From contig JBGTKP010000007.1 of assembly GCA_041744575.1 (NCBI GenBank), positions 1-64,000 on the forward strand: a stretch of DNA of 64,000 nt, written 5' to 3'. Below, piece after piece: positions 1-8,083 of this stretch; position 1 is the stretch's first letter; every line of letters begins with the position of its first letter. This DNA is from JTS-RE37 sp041744575 (GTDB lineage Bacteria > Bacteroidota > Bacteroidia > Flavobacteriales > Flavobacteriaceae). The notes under the pieces were generated by a model. That model ran no database searches, was not told where the DNA came from, and saw nothing but the letters and a program-made list of their open reading frames with translations. Made by a program: the position numbers and the translations under genes.

Positions 1-1
1 C

Positions 2-418
2 ATTGGTATTTCCATTGGAAAATCACAATTAGGAAGCAATCGGGGTGGCGCGGGCAACAAATCTGACCTTGAGGGAGACGGCGGGCATATAAATTATCAG
101 GCTCAAATGGCCCTTGCTTTTTGCGGAGCAATTCTAATCGCTTCCAGTGTGGCACCAACCGAAGAGATTCTGCTCATCGCAATTACTGCCTCCAATATAC
201 AGCTTATACTAATCTCGCTCTTCTCCATGGCCATAGGCGCGGCAATATTATACTTTATAGATTTTACTGGCTCGGATAAAACCGTAATCAGACCAGAGGG
301 GTGGAAATTTTTCCGGGATCAGGTCGATAAAAGTGGGGGCGACAATCGGCAGACCGTCCTGATGAACGGTGTAGGTAAGTTTTTCAGCCTTCCATACTTT
401 GATACAGAGGGTATTTGA
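2..418 (+). pseudogene. Truncated DUF2391/TIGR02587 integral membrane protein (3' end lost)
   Basis: The reading frame is open from the window edge, so the true start lies upstream. The visible part has the family pattern: a SIGKSQLG-like stretch, a charged Gly-rich loop, then a membrane segment followed by SVAPTEE and a second membrane segment ending in FIDFTGSDK. From memory of the family, another 40-60 residues with further membrane helices should follow. Instead, from about position 285 the frame reads through the antisense of a probable GH97 gene and adds an unrelated hydrophilic tail (about residues 60-103 counted from the Met at 107) up to the stop at 418. The gene is therefore broken at its 3' end. 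Family function is unknown. The identification rests on motif recognition. Confidence 0.7.
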
Positions 419-526
419 AGGAGAACAAATCTGCAGGGTATCCTCCTGGGCCAGGCAGGCAATGACGGAACACAGGAACAACAGGGGCAAACAGCGGGCG
501 AAACCCGAAAAGGAGGATAGATGCAT
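248..526 (-). pseudogene. Severed 5' fragment of a probable GH97 family glycosidase
   Basis: The frame starts with a signal-peptide-like segment (basic start, then a Leu/Cys-rich core ending CLAQ at about residue 27). It continues with a stretch resembling the N-terminal beta-sandwich of GH97 enzymes (SusB-like): SPSNTLCIKV, KLTYTVHQDG and IVAPTFIDL. GH97 proteins are usually 600-700 residues long, whereas only about 70 residues of GH97-like sequence remain. After IDLI (near 315) similarity stops, and the last 15-20 codons are simply the antisense of the DUF2391 gene. The fragment would encode a periplasmic stub with no catalytic domain. GH97 identity is inferred from the N-terminal pattern only; another secreted glycosidase of similar fold is possible. 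Confidence 0.55.
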
Positions 527-755
527 GAAAAGATCTCTTTCTATAGAGATAGGCGGAACTTTTGTGGAATCAAGGCAAAGCTCTGGTCATCACTTAAAAT
601 TGTATAGAACACAGGATTATTCCTGATTGATGTTCGCACGATTTTAGAACTTATAGGATGAATGGTCCCACATACAGAAGATACCTGGTCACCTGTCGTA
701 CAATTTCAACTTTTTTGTACTTTGTAAGGTAATCAACCTTATAAGTCATCCAATT
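527..755. other. Intergenic region, probable former 5' flank of the GH97 gene, with a small palindrome
   Basis: No gene is visible. A 6-bp perfect inverted repeat TAAGGT/ACCTTA (725-730 and 736-741, 5-nt spacer) sits 15-30 nt upstream of the next start codon and just after a TTTTTTG...TACTTTG stretch that loosely resembles a Bacteroidota promoter. It could be an operator, but it is too short to be sure. Confidence 0.3.
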
Positions 756-1196
756 ATGAGTGCAACCATGGGCGTAAAGCCCCCGATATCCTTTTGGATA
801 CTAAGTGTACTGGCCCTTATCTGGAACCTATTCGGCGTGATGGCCTACCTCAGTTCTGCCTTTATGACCGATGAAATGAAGGCGTCGATGACGGAAGCCG
901 AGCTTCGGCTGGCTGAAAATACACCTGCATGGGCTACTGCGGCTTTTGCCATTGCGACTTGGGGTGGATTATTAGGATGTATCGCCCTGTTGTTCAGGAA
1001 AAAATGGGCGCGGTTGTAATTTCTCCTGTCGTTCATTGGCATCGTGGTTCAGCTGGGTCATTCGTTTTTAATGGCGAATGTTACAGAAATTTATGGAACT
1101 GTTCAGGGCCTGGTTATGCCACTTTTCATTCTCTCGATTGGCTTGGCGTTATTGCTTTATTCCAGATACGCCGAGCGAAAAAATTGGATTTTTTGA
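756..1196 (+). pseudogene. Small membrane protein interrupted by an in-frame TAA
   Basis: From the ATG at 756 the frame encodes three hydrophobic segments (FWILSVLALIWNLFGVMAYL; AFAIATWGGLLGCIALLF; then, after the interruption, LLSFIGIVVQLGHSFLM and VMPLFILSIGLALLLY). The TAA at 1017-1019 splits the gene after KKWARL. The frame continues without a shift from 1020 to a natural stop TGA at 1194-1196. The whole unit would be a roughly 146-residue four-helix protein of a kind common as hypothetical in flavobacteria. The downstream half keeps obvious membrane-protein sense, so the stop looks recent: one base change or a sequencing error. Function is unknown. Confidence 0.7.
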
Positions 1197-1458
1197 AATA
1201 GCCACTATAGCCGACTTGTTGGTAGATGGTAGCCGTATTTAGCTAAATTGAATATTTTTCTTACAATTGCCCGATCCTTGAACCGCATTGTCCGCAGGGG
1301 TCCTATATATTTAGCCCTTAAAAAACGGACCTAGACAACATTTTGGTTCACTTACCCAACTTAGCCGGCGGTTCATCGAAATAATTAAAATAAAGAAGAA
1401 TCTAACATCGTTTTATTTTTATAGACATAGGTTTCCCAAAGCCTTTTAACCTACTTAT
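1197..1458. other. Intergenic, no gene seen
   Basis: About 260 bases without a convincing reading frame or structured RNA. The AT-rich stretch close to 1459 presumably holds the promoter of the next gene, but no good TAnnTTTG box is present. Confidence 0.5.
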
Positions 1459-1941
1459 ATGAAGTTCATTATGCGATTTTTTTCGTGGAACAAATGTCTT
1501 CACACCACCATTGGAGTTTTGTTGATGCTCATTGTATTCAACTTTTATGGCCTTTACTCCAACAAATTTTACCTGCTGAAGCCGGATAATTATATTTTTC
1601 CGCTACTCACCATAATACATTTTCTTTTCCTCTATGTTATGTGGTTTAAGATCAGGGAACAGGAAGGGACAGATCCACAAATGAGAAATCTGGAGTTTGC
1701 CATGTACGCCATCTTTGTAATTTACATTTTTAAGGTGCTGGATACGATCTATATTCTCAATACCTATACAGATTTTGAAAGTCATGTAATGCCCGGGACT
1801 TTTATTCCCATTGGCATTGTGATCCTGACTTTACAACTGTTGCTCTTATTCTGCACTCTTGTGGCTTTCAGGTTAAGAAAAGCAGTTGTTGGTGATTATA
1901 AATTCGATAAACTCAATGAAAATATTGATTCCTGGCAATAG
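1459..1941 (+). CDS. Hypothetical four-helix membrane protein
   Basis: A 160-residue protein with about four hydrophobic segments: residues 14-32, about 45-62, about 83-101 and about 113-137. It ends in a short charged cytoplasmic-looking tail. There is no signal peptidase site, catalytic motif or familiar domain, and I do not recognise a family. The gene stands alone, with an unassigned spacer upstream and a strong terminator just downstream that it shares with the convergent AAA+ ATPase operon. It appears intact. Function is unknown. Confidence 0.75.
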   Translation: MKFIMRFFSWNKCLHTTIGVLLMLIVFNFYGLYSNKFYLLKPDNYIFPLLTIIHFLFLYVMWFKIREQEGTDPQMRNLEFAMYAIFVIYIFKVLDTIYILNTYTDFESHVMPGTFIPIGIVILTLQLLLLFCTLVAFRLRKAVVGDYKFDKLNENIDSWQ

Positions 1942-1966
1942 CCGGATTCCCTTATGTTATGGCAGT

Positions 1967-1998
1967 AAAAACCCCGGAATTGATCCGGGGTTTTTTAT
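1967..1998. terminator. Bidirectional intrinsic terminator
   Basis: A 12-bp perfect stem AAAAACCCCGGA / TCCGGGGTTTTT (1967-1978 and 1984-1995) with loop ATTGA. T-runs flank it in both orientations. It lies between convergent genes (1459-1941 plus and 2064-3533 minus) and can serve both. Confidence 0.9.
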
Positions 1999-2063
1999 TT
2001 CATAACTGATAGTAGTCAATCCCGCTTCCTGCGAGCAACGGACGTTTTAAAGTAGTAAAAAGG

Positions 2064-3533
2064 CTATAGCCCGCTGATAAAACTGCCATACAGGTCCTTA
2101 AATTGATAACCTTCTGTAAACCGGTTCTTGCTCAGCTTCTTATGGGTGACGAGGCCCCATAATAAAAATTCTTTTAAAAAGAATTGATCTTCCTTTTTAA
2201 TGTCCGGCTGGTGCTCTCTGATTAACTCTGTCAAAGGCGGAATCTCCTGCAATTGCCTCTGGTACTCCTCGTCGGTCAGTTCATCCAATAATTCAAATCC
2301 ATTCCCTTCAAAGAACCAATTGAGCAATTCGTCATAGGGAGTTTCAGCGTCCTTATGCTCAATTTTGTTGATCTTGGGAAAATACAAGGGAAACAGCGTC
2401 TTGACTGCATCCTCGATGAGCAGCTCTGCGACACTGCCTGCTCCTTCCTGCTCCCCTTCATAAACCAATTCAATTTTGCCGGTAATGGCCGGAATTACAC
2501 CGGCAAAATCACTGAGTCTTACAGAGGTATAATCTGCACCCATTCTAAGCGCACGGCGCTCGGCGGTACTTAAAAGATTTTCGTATCCGGTTATACTTGT
2601 ACGGGCGCTTACCCCGCTTTTGGCATCTACATATTCACTTTTCCGGGCTTCGAAACTTATTTGTTCCAGCAAGTCCCTGGCAAGGTCAGGGACATACACC
2701 ATCTTTTGCTGTTCCGAAACAAGCCGTGATTCCTGATGCGTGATCTTTCTGGCCGTCTCTATATCTTCAGGATAATGTGTTAGTATTTGCGAACCAATCC
2801 GGTCTTTCAAAGGGGTGACAATACTTCCGCGGTTCGTATAGTCTTCCGGATTTGCTGTAAAAACGAACTGGAGATCCAGCGGGAGTCGCAGCTTAAATCC
2901 CCTGATTTGAATATCACCCTCCTCAAGGATGTTAAAGAGTGACACTTGAATTCTTGCCTGCAGGTCAGGCAGCTCATTGATCACAAAAATGCAACGGTTG
3001 GCCCTGGGGATCATACCAAAATGAAGGATTCTGTCATCGGCGTACGACAATTTAAGATTGGCTGCCTTAATGGGATCGATGTCACCGATAAGGTCGGCTA
3101 CTGTAACGTCCGGGGTCGCAAGTTTTTCATAGAATCGTTCATCCCTGTGCAACCAGCCAATTGGAGTGTCATCCCCTTTCTCGGTGATTAATTCCCGTGC
3201 ATACCTTGAGATTGGCAGGAGGGGATCATCATTAATTTCGGAGCCTTCTACAAAGGGGATCCATTCATCAAGGAGCTGGATCATTAGCCTGGCCAACCGT
3301 GTTTTTGCCTGACCACGAAGCCCCAGGAGATTGATATTATGCCTTGAAAGGATGGCCCGCTCCAGTTCGGGGATGACTGAATTTTCGTACCCCCAAACCC
3401 CGGGAAATGAACTGTCTCCCTTTTTAATTCGGGTGATCAGGTTATTCCTTAATTCGTCCTTAATCCTCCTGGTCCTATAGCCCGTCTTTTTTAACTGGCC
3501 CAAATTCTTTATTTCACTATGATCTGATTTCAT
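2064..3533 (-). CDS. MoxR/BchI-like AAA+ ATPase (magnesium-chelatase ChlI-type)
   Basis: A 489-residue AAA+ protein. Walker A is GLRGQAKT (71-78). The Walker B position reads IFVINELPDL (182-191), with Asn-Glu instead of the usual Asp-Glu. The following stretch IQIRGFKLRLPL...QFVFTANPEDYTNRGSI is the helix-2 insert/sensor 1 region typical of ChlI/BchI-like ATPases. A C-terminal helical domain of about 150 residues follows. The gene sits 67 bp or more downstream of a VWA protein with a complete MIDAS, and the pair resembles the ATPase/VWA couples (BchI-BchD, RavA-ViaA, MoxR) that remodel protein complexes or insert metals. No chlorophyll or cobalamin genes are nearby, so the substrate is unknown. 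Cytoplasmic. Confidence 0.85.
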   Translation of the reverse strand: MKSDHSEIKNLGQLKKTGYRTRRIKDELRNNLITRIKKGDSSFPGVWGYENSVIPELERAILSRHNINLLGLRGQAKTRLARLMIQLLDEWIPFVEGSEINDDPLLPISRYARELITEKGDDTPIGWLHRDERFYEKLATPDVTVADLIGDIDPIKAANLKLSYADDRILHFGMIPRANRCIFVINELPDLQARIQVSLFNILEEGDIQIRGFKLRLPLDLQFVFTANPEDYTNRGSIVTPLKDRIGSQILTHYPEDIETARKITHQESRLVSEQQKMVYVPDLARDLLEQISFEARKSEYVDAKSGVSARTSITGYENLLSTAERRALRMGADYTSVRLSDFAGVIPAITGKIELVYEGEQEGAGSVAELLIEDAVKTLFPLYFPKINKIEHKDAETPYDELLNWFFEGNGFELLDELTDEEYQRQLQEIPPLTELIREHQPDIKKEDQFFLKEFLLWGLVTHKKLSKNRFTEGYQFKDLYGSFISGL

Positions 3534-3600
3534 TCTTTTCTATTTTGCTAAGCCGGAAGATTGACCTCTAAGATTCTCGTCATCTTCAGGCTTCCAACAT

Positions 3601-4749
3601 TTATTGAAGTCGTTTTCTCCTGTTCTGTTCGTAATCTTCAAATATCATTTCTCCCAAACCATCGAGGCCCGTAAAAAAGGCTTTCCCCTTGTTGGCCTCT
3701 GTAAAATGACGTACAAACTGCATTAGATACGGATCCTGGGCAATCATAAAGGTGGTAATGGGAATATGTAATTTTCTGGCTATCCGAGCCATGGTATAGC
3801 ATTTGTCCACTATGTAATCATCGAGACCAACACTATTTTTATAGTATGTCCCATCCGGCATTCTCAAACAACTGGGCTTGCCATCTGTGATCATAAAGAT
3901 CTGTTTATTGGTATTCCGCTTTCTTCGCAGCATATCCATTGCCAACTGCAACCCGGCAACCGTATTGGTATGATACGGCCCTACTTTCAGGTAGGGCAGG
4001 TCCTTAATTGGGATGGGCCAGGCGTCATTTCCAAAAACCAGGATTTCCAGTGTGTCCTTTGGATATCTCGTGGTAATAAGCTCCGCCAGGGCCATCGCAA
4101 CTTTTTTTGCCGGAGTGATCCTGTCCTCACCATATAAAATCATGCTATGGCTGATGTCAATCATCAATATCGTACTCATCTGTGCCTTGTACTGGGTATC
4201 CTCAACCACCAGGTCATTTTCGTCCAGGATAAAGTTGCCAAGGCCATGATTTACCTGAGCATTCTTAAGGCTTTCTGTCATTGAGATGTGTTCCATCCGG
4301 TCGCCAAATCTGTATTCACGCAATTCCCCGGTATGCTCGTCCCCTTGCCCGGACTTGCCTGTTTTATGATTTCCGGAACCATTTCTTTTGATTTTACCAA
4401 AAATCTGATCCAGGGCCCGCTGACGTATAATCCTTTCCATTTTGGCCGTAATGGAGAGTCCCCCATTTCCATCCTGTTTTTTTTCTTTGCCGTCACCTCC
4501 GCCATCCTTAAATTCTTCCCTTAGATATCCCTTGGCTTTCAGATCCTCTATAAAGTCATCGATAGTGTAGTTCTCATCAGTAAGTCCATATTCCTTATCC
4601 AATTCCCTCAACCAATCCAATGCCTCATCGACATCCCCGGAGGTATGAGTGATAAGTTCCTGAAAAATATCGAAAAGTTTATCAAAAGGAGAGAGATCTG
4701 GCGCCTCATATCTGGAGAATCGTAATCCTTTTCTAAACATCATAGCCAT
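3601..4749 (-). CDS. VWA-domain partner of the AAA+ ATPase (BchD/ViaA-like)
   Basis: About 380 residues. The N-terminal third is acidic and helical (HTSGDVDEALDWLRELDKEYGL), followed by a Gly/Lys-rich linker. The C-terminal half is a von Willebrand A domain with a full metal-ion adhesion site: DISHS (about 198-202 in this numbering), a Thr in HTNTVAG, and Asp in ITDGKPS. The frame extends upstream to 4788, but the extra residues (MIGAFCYLYYFYR) look spurious. I prefer the Met at 4749; 4743 and 4740 are also possible because several Met codons are clustered. It is likely the first gene of a two-gene unit with the AAA+ ATPase. Upstream is hisIE, 60 bp away, so read-through from the his operon is possible. 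Confidence 0.8.
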   Translation of the reverse strand: MAMMFRKGLRFSRYEAPDLSPFDKLFDIFQELITHTSGDVDEALDWLRELDKEYGLTDENYTIDDFIEDLKAKGYLREEFKDGGGDGKEKKQDGNGGLSITAKMERIIRQRALDQIFGKIKRNGSGNHKTGKSGQGDEHTGELREYRFGDRMEHISMTESLKNAQVNHGLGNFILDENDLVVEDTQYKAQMSTILMIDISHSMILYGEDRITPAKKVAMALAELITTRYPKDTLEILVFGNDAWPIPIKDLPYLKVGPYHTNTVAGLQLAMDMLRRKRNTNKQIFMITDGKPSCLRMPDGTYYKNSVGLDDYIVDKCYTMARIARKLHIPITTFMIAQDPYLMQFVRHFTEANKGKAFFTGLDGLGEMIFEDYEQNRRKRLQ

Positions 4750-4812
4750 CCTGTAAAAATAATACAAATAGCAAAATGCCCCTATCAATTTAAGATTTCT
4801 TAACGAACAGGC

Positions 4813-5439
4813 TTAGTGACGGTTTTTAAGAATTTTTTCAATATCAGCCAGTGACCTCCCTTTTGCCTGCAACAGGATCAGATAATGAAAGAGAAGGTCT
4901 GCTCCTTCATTGATAAATAAGTCATCATTATTGTCTTTGGCCTCGATAATCATTTCTACAGCTTCCTCGCCGACTTTCTGTGCTATTTTATTGATGCCGG
5001 CCCGGTAAAGTTCAGAAACATAACTTTTCTTATCTCCTTCCGGCCGGATTTCCATCGCAGCTTTTTTTCTTGCAGCAATAATGTCTTCAAGGGTACTGAG
5101 GAAGCCAAATTTCGGTGAATTTTCGACCTGCCAGCAGGTATCAGTTCCTGTATGGCAAACAGGGCCAACGGGGTTTACTTCCACTAGCAGAGCATCTTTA
5201 TCGCAATCCGCACGCACAGTTAGAAAATTCAGATAGTTGCCACTTTCCTCGCCTTTCGTCCACAGTCTTTGTTTTGATCGGCTGTAGAAAGTGACCTTTC
5301 CGGAATTTATGGTAACTTCAAGTGCTTCCCGGTTCATATATCCAAGCATAAGCACATTCCTCGTCTCCGCGTCCTGAATGATCGCCGGCACGAGCCCATC
5401 CTCATTTTTATTAAAATTTATTTCCATATCCGGAAGCAT
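4813..5439 (-). CDS. hisIE: Bifunctional phosphoribosyl-AMP cyclohydrolase / phosphoribosyl-ATP pyrophosphatase
   Basis: The HisI domain (about 1-110) shows LMLGYMNREAL, the CDKDALLVEV cysteine and CHTGTDTC. The HisE domain (about 112-208) shows KVGEEAVEMIIEA and the GADLLFHYLILL helix that carries the MazG-like metal site. It catalyses steps 2 and 3 of histidine synthesis: removal of pyrophosphate from PR-ATP, then ring opening of PR-AMP. The length of 208 residues is normal. The ATG at 5439 or the one four codons in (5427, reading MEINFNKNEDG) could be the start; the second matches homologues better. Last his gene of the operon, 59 bp after hisF. Cytoplasmic. Confidence 0.95.
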   Translation of the reverse strand: MLPDMEINFNKNEDGLVPAIIQDAETRNVLMLGYMNREALEVTINSGKVTFYSRSKQRLWTKGEESGNYLNFLTVRADCDKDALLVEVNPVGPVCHTGTDTCWQVENSPKFGFLSTLEDIIAARKKAAMEIRPEGDKKSYVSELYRAGINKIAQKVGEEAVEMIIEAKDNNDDLFINEGADLLFHYLILLQAKGRSLADIEKILKNRH

Positions 5440-5498
5440 GACAATTGATTTTTGATGATTTGAACCTGGGTCTCTCTTTTATATGCATTGAGGGGCTA

Positions 5499-6254
5499 TC
5501 AAAGCCTTACAGGAATATTATTCAACCGCAAGTTGTCTTTCAAATGACCGATATTGATCTCTTTAAAATGAAAAACGCTTGCTGCAAGTGCGGCATCGGC
5601 CGCACCAATGGTAAAAACGTCTATAAAGTGCGATATCTCCCCGGCTCCTCCTGAGGCGATGATCGGGATCCTGAGGGTACCGGACAATCTGGCAAGTTCT
5701 TCGTTAGCAAAACCGCCTTTCGTGCCGTCATGGTCCATGGACGTGAACAGCACTTCCCCTGCCCCACGTTGCTCTGCCTCAAGGGCCCAATCAAAAAGAT
5801 CCAGGTCCGTTGGGACTTTCCCTCCGATCAGGTGAACTTTCCAGCCAGTGCTAAGGCATTTGGCGTCTATGGCAACTACGATGCATTGAGATCCAAATTT
5901 TGCCGCCAGCCGGTCTATTAATTTGGGATCCCTGACGGCCGCAGAATTGATGGATACCTTATCCGCCCCGTTCTGCAATAACATATCAACATCAGCCACT
6001 GAAGAAATGCCACCCCCCACTGTAAAAGGAATGTTTACCTTTTCGGCCACCCCGCGGACCAATGCGGCCAGGGTCTTTCTCCTTTCTTCGGTGGCTGATA
6101 TGTCCAGGAAAACCAGTTCATCGGCGCCTTCCCTGGCGTATATTTCGGCAAGTCCCACAGGATCTCCGGCATCCCTCAAAGCTTCGAACCGGATGCCTTT
6201 TACAGTCCTGCCATTCTTAATGTCAAGACAGGGTATGATCCTTTTTGTCACCAT
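5499..6254 (-). CDS. hisF: Imidazole glycerol phosphate synthase cyclase subunit
   Basis: A 251-residue (beta/alpha)8 barrel with the family start MVTKRIIPCLDIKNGR, the catalytic first Asp in CLDIKNG and the second in TSMDHDGTKGG, and phosphate-binding GGG(I)S and ASGGAG loops. It forms the synthase with HisH and makes IGP and AICAR from PRFAR using ammonia from HisH. The frame is open up to 6317 from a GTG, but the extra 21 residues do not belong to HisF; the ATG at 6254 gives the standard length. About 100 bp separate it from the DinB gene upstream. Only the C-terminal end of this otherwise complete gene departs slightly from consensus (NLRLNNIPVRL is common in flavobacteria). Confidence 0.95.
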   Translation of the reverse strand: MVTKRIIPCLDIKNGRTVKGIRFEALRDAGDPVGLAEIYAREGADELVFLDISATEERRKTLAALVRGVAEKVNIPFTVGGGISSVADVDMLLQNGADKVSINSAAVRDPKLIDRLAAKFGSQCIVVAIDAKCLSTGWKVHLIGGKVPTDLDLFDWALEAEQRGAGEVLFTSMDHDGTKGGFANEELARLSGTLRIPIIASGGAGEISHFIDVFTIGAADAALAASVFHFKEINIGHLKDNLRLNNIPVRL

Positions 6255-6357
6255 CCAATCAAAGGAATTACGCAGAGGAAGTTTTTTGAAAACATCCTGG
6301 CCGAACCCGCCTGCCACATAAGAATCTCCGGATTATTTAGGGTCAATAACACCATTT

Positions 6358-6870
6358 TTAATCATTGTCATTCAATAGGTTCAGATTGATACCCTTATAC
6401 AGGTTAAGGTCCTTTTCCAACCGTAATTTCACCCAAAAAGCAATCTGTCCGGTATGATAAGAGTAGTGTTCCACGACATGTAGGATGATCCCCAGTCCCG
6501 AATATTGAAAACCCTGAACTTTTCTTTCTTTCATCAGTTGCGCATTGGAACAACCCTGAATGATCTCTATAGCCCTGTTGACCGTTTCCTGCAACCTGGC
6601 TTCCAATTCCTGCTTCGGGGCCCCGTCCTGTGCGGCAAATTCTGCTGTCCTCTGCCTTTTATCCGGGGTCTCTCCCAGAGATGAAAGGATATATTGGCCT
6701 ATATTTCCACATAAGTGGATCAAAATATTCCCCACACTGTTTGAAACCGAATTGGGTTTCAGCCACAAATCCCTTTCTGGCAACTGTTCAAGGCATTTAT
6801 GTATTTTTTCTGAATTCTCTTTCAACCGACCAATAGCCTGTGCTTTGAATTCACTTTCTATATTTTCCAT
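6358..6870 (-). CDS. DinB/DUF1572-type four-helix protein inside the his operon
   Basis: A 170-residue helical protein with the DinB/YfiT-superfamily layout: SNSVGNILIHLCGNIGQYIL with the first His, and HVVEHYSYHTGQIAFWVK carrying two more His that would form the usual three-His metal site. Its ATG directly abuts the hisA stop (no gap), so it is transcribed and probably translated with the his genes. Family members are metal-binding proteins, some acting as thiol-dependent S-transferases, most unassigned. No role in histidine synthesis is known. It could be a passenger gene or a housekeeping metal/thiol enzyme that benefits from the same regulation. Confidence 0.8.
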   Translation of the reverse strand: MENIESEFKAQAIGRLKENSEKIHKCLEQLPERDLWLKPNSVSNSVGNILIHLCGNIGQYILSSLGETPDKRQRTAEFAAQDGAPKQELEARLQETVNRAIEIIQGCSNAQLMKERKVQGFQYSGLGIILHVVEHYSYHTGQIAFWVKLRLEKDLNLYKGINLNLLNDND

Positions 6871-7653
6871 TCATTCTCCATTTTTAATAACCAATGATTC
6901 AAGTTCTTTGAGACGAATTCTTCCTTCATAAATAGCTTTCCCGATGATCACCCCTTCACAACCTATTTCCTCAAGCTCTTTCAGCTCTGATATATCTGAA
7001 ATCCCTCCGCTTGCGATCAGTCTGATTCGTGGCACTTGCCCGGTTTCAGCCCCACTAAGGCTATCCGACTCCTCATTAGTTGGCTCATTTGCAAGTATCT
7101 TCCTGTACAGCTCAGTGGCGGGGCCGGAAAGCATGCCATCTTTGCTGATGTCAGTGCAAATCACATAGGATACGCCTTTTTTCCTGTATTCACCAATAAA
7201 GGGGATCAAAGGCTTTCCCGAATCCTGAGTCCAACCGGATACGGCTACGGACTCATTGCGCGCATCCGCTCCAAGAATGATCTTATCCGGGCCATAATCG
7301 GTAAGCCATTCCAGAAAAGTCTCCGGGTCCCGGACCGCGATGCTCCCCCCGGTGATTTGCTGTGCTCCGGATTCAAAGGCCAGGTTGAGATCCTCATTTT
7401 TTTTCAGACCGCCGCCAAAATCAATTCTGAGATTTGTTTTTGTAGCAATTCTGTAGAGGACTTTATGGTTTACAATATGGTTCGCTTTCGCCCCGTCAAG
7501 GTCAACCAGGTGCAGAAATTGCATCCCATGAGCCTCAAAATCCTTGGCAACTTCCAATGGATCCTCATTGTACACTTTCATCCGCGTATAATCACCCCCT
7601 GAAAGGCGCACACACTTTCCATCAATAATATCAATAGCGGGTATGATTCTCAT
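6871..7653 (-). CDS. hisA: ProFAR isomerase
   Basis: A 260-residue (beta/alpha)8 barrel starting MRIIPAIDIIDGKCVRL. The N-terminal catalytic Asp is in AIDIIDG and the second in TDISKDGMLSGP. Phosphate loops FGGGLKK and ASGGISD are present. The enzyme isomerises ProFAR to PRFAR. The frame extends to a TTG at 7668 that overlaps the acetyltransferase gene; the ATG at 7653 is the proper start and leaves 7 bp between genes. There is a small insertion around residues 190-205 (NEPTNEESDSLSGAETGQVPR), which looks like a surface loop and does not touch active-site motifs. Confidence 0.95.
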   Translation of the reverse strand: MRIIPAIDIIDGKCVRLSGGDYTRMKVYNEDPLEVAKDFEAHGMQFLHLVDLDGAKANHIVNHKVLYRIATKTNLRIDFGGGLKKNEDLNLAFESGAQQITGGSIAVRDPETFLEWLTDYGPDKIILGADARNESVAVSGWTQDSGKPLIPFIGEYRKKGVSYVICTDISKDGMLSGPATELYRKILANEPTNEESDSLSGAETGQVPRIRLIASGGISDISELKELEEIGCEGVIIGKAIYEGRIRLKELESLVIKNGE

Positions 7654-7660
7654 CGTCTTC

Positions 7661-8080
7661 TTATCCAATATCCTGGTTGTCCTTGGCCATCCACAGTGGG
7701 GAATTTCCTATTTTCTCAAAGCCATATTTCTCATAGAACCCATGTGCATCTTTGGTTTTTAAGGCCACAGTTTTCAGTTTATCAATGATCTCATGATGGA
7801 GGATGAATTCTATGAGTTTCTTGCCAAAACCTCTATTTTGATAGGCATCCAGTACAAAGATATCCATCAGGTAGGCGAAAATAATTCGATCTGTAACCAC
7901 TCTCGCGAATCCAATTTGATGCTTGTCTCCCAAGTACATCCCAAAACATATTGAATATTTTATTGAGAGTTCTACTTCGGTCCTGCTTCTGCTGCTGGCC
8001 CAATAAGAATTTTCTGAAAGATAGGTATGAATCATTCCGATGTCCAATTGGTCGTTGTCAGTAGAAATGGAAATATTCAT
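7661..8080 (-). CDS. GNAT-family N-acetyltransferase within the his operon
   Basis: A 139-residue single-domain GNAT protein. Motif A is clear: MDIFVLDAYQNRGFGKKLIEFIL, with the acetyl-CoA pyrophosphate loop QNRGFG. The C-terminal signature HGFYEKYGFEKIG is also present. The start MNISISTDNDQLD and the S.YW..SR segment are common in small Bacteroidota GNATs. It lies 3 bp after hisH and 7 bp before hisA, so it is surely co-transcribed. Substrate unknown. A role in histidine metabolism is possible but unsupported by sequence; similar small GNAT genes are often operon hitch-hikers. Confidence 0.85.
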   Translation of the reverse strand: MNISISTDNDQLDIGMIHTYLSENSYWASSRSRTEVELSIKYSICFGMYLGDKHQIGFARVVTDRIIFAYLMDIFVLDAYQNRGFGKKLIEFILHHEIIDKLKTVALKTKDAHGFYEKYGFEKIGNSPLWMAKDNQDIG

Positions 8081-8083
8081 TTC

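Noticed and set aside
2064..4749. Calling the AAA+/VWA pair a magnesium chelatase
   Set aside because: No ChlH/BchH or CobN-type large subunit or porphyrin genes are nearby.
5608..6321. Plus-strand frames opposite hisF
   Set aside because: Antisense shadows with Ser/Pro/Arg-rich composition; hisF on the minus strand is complete.
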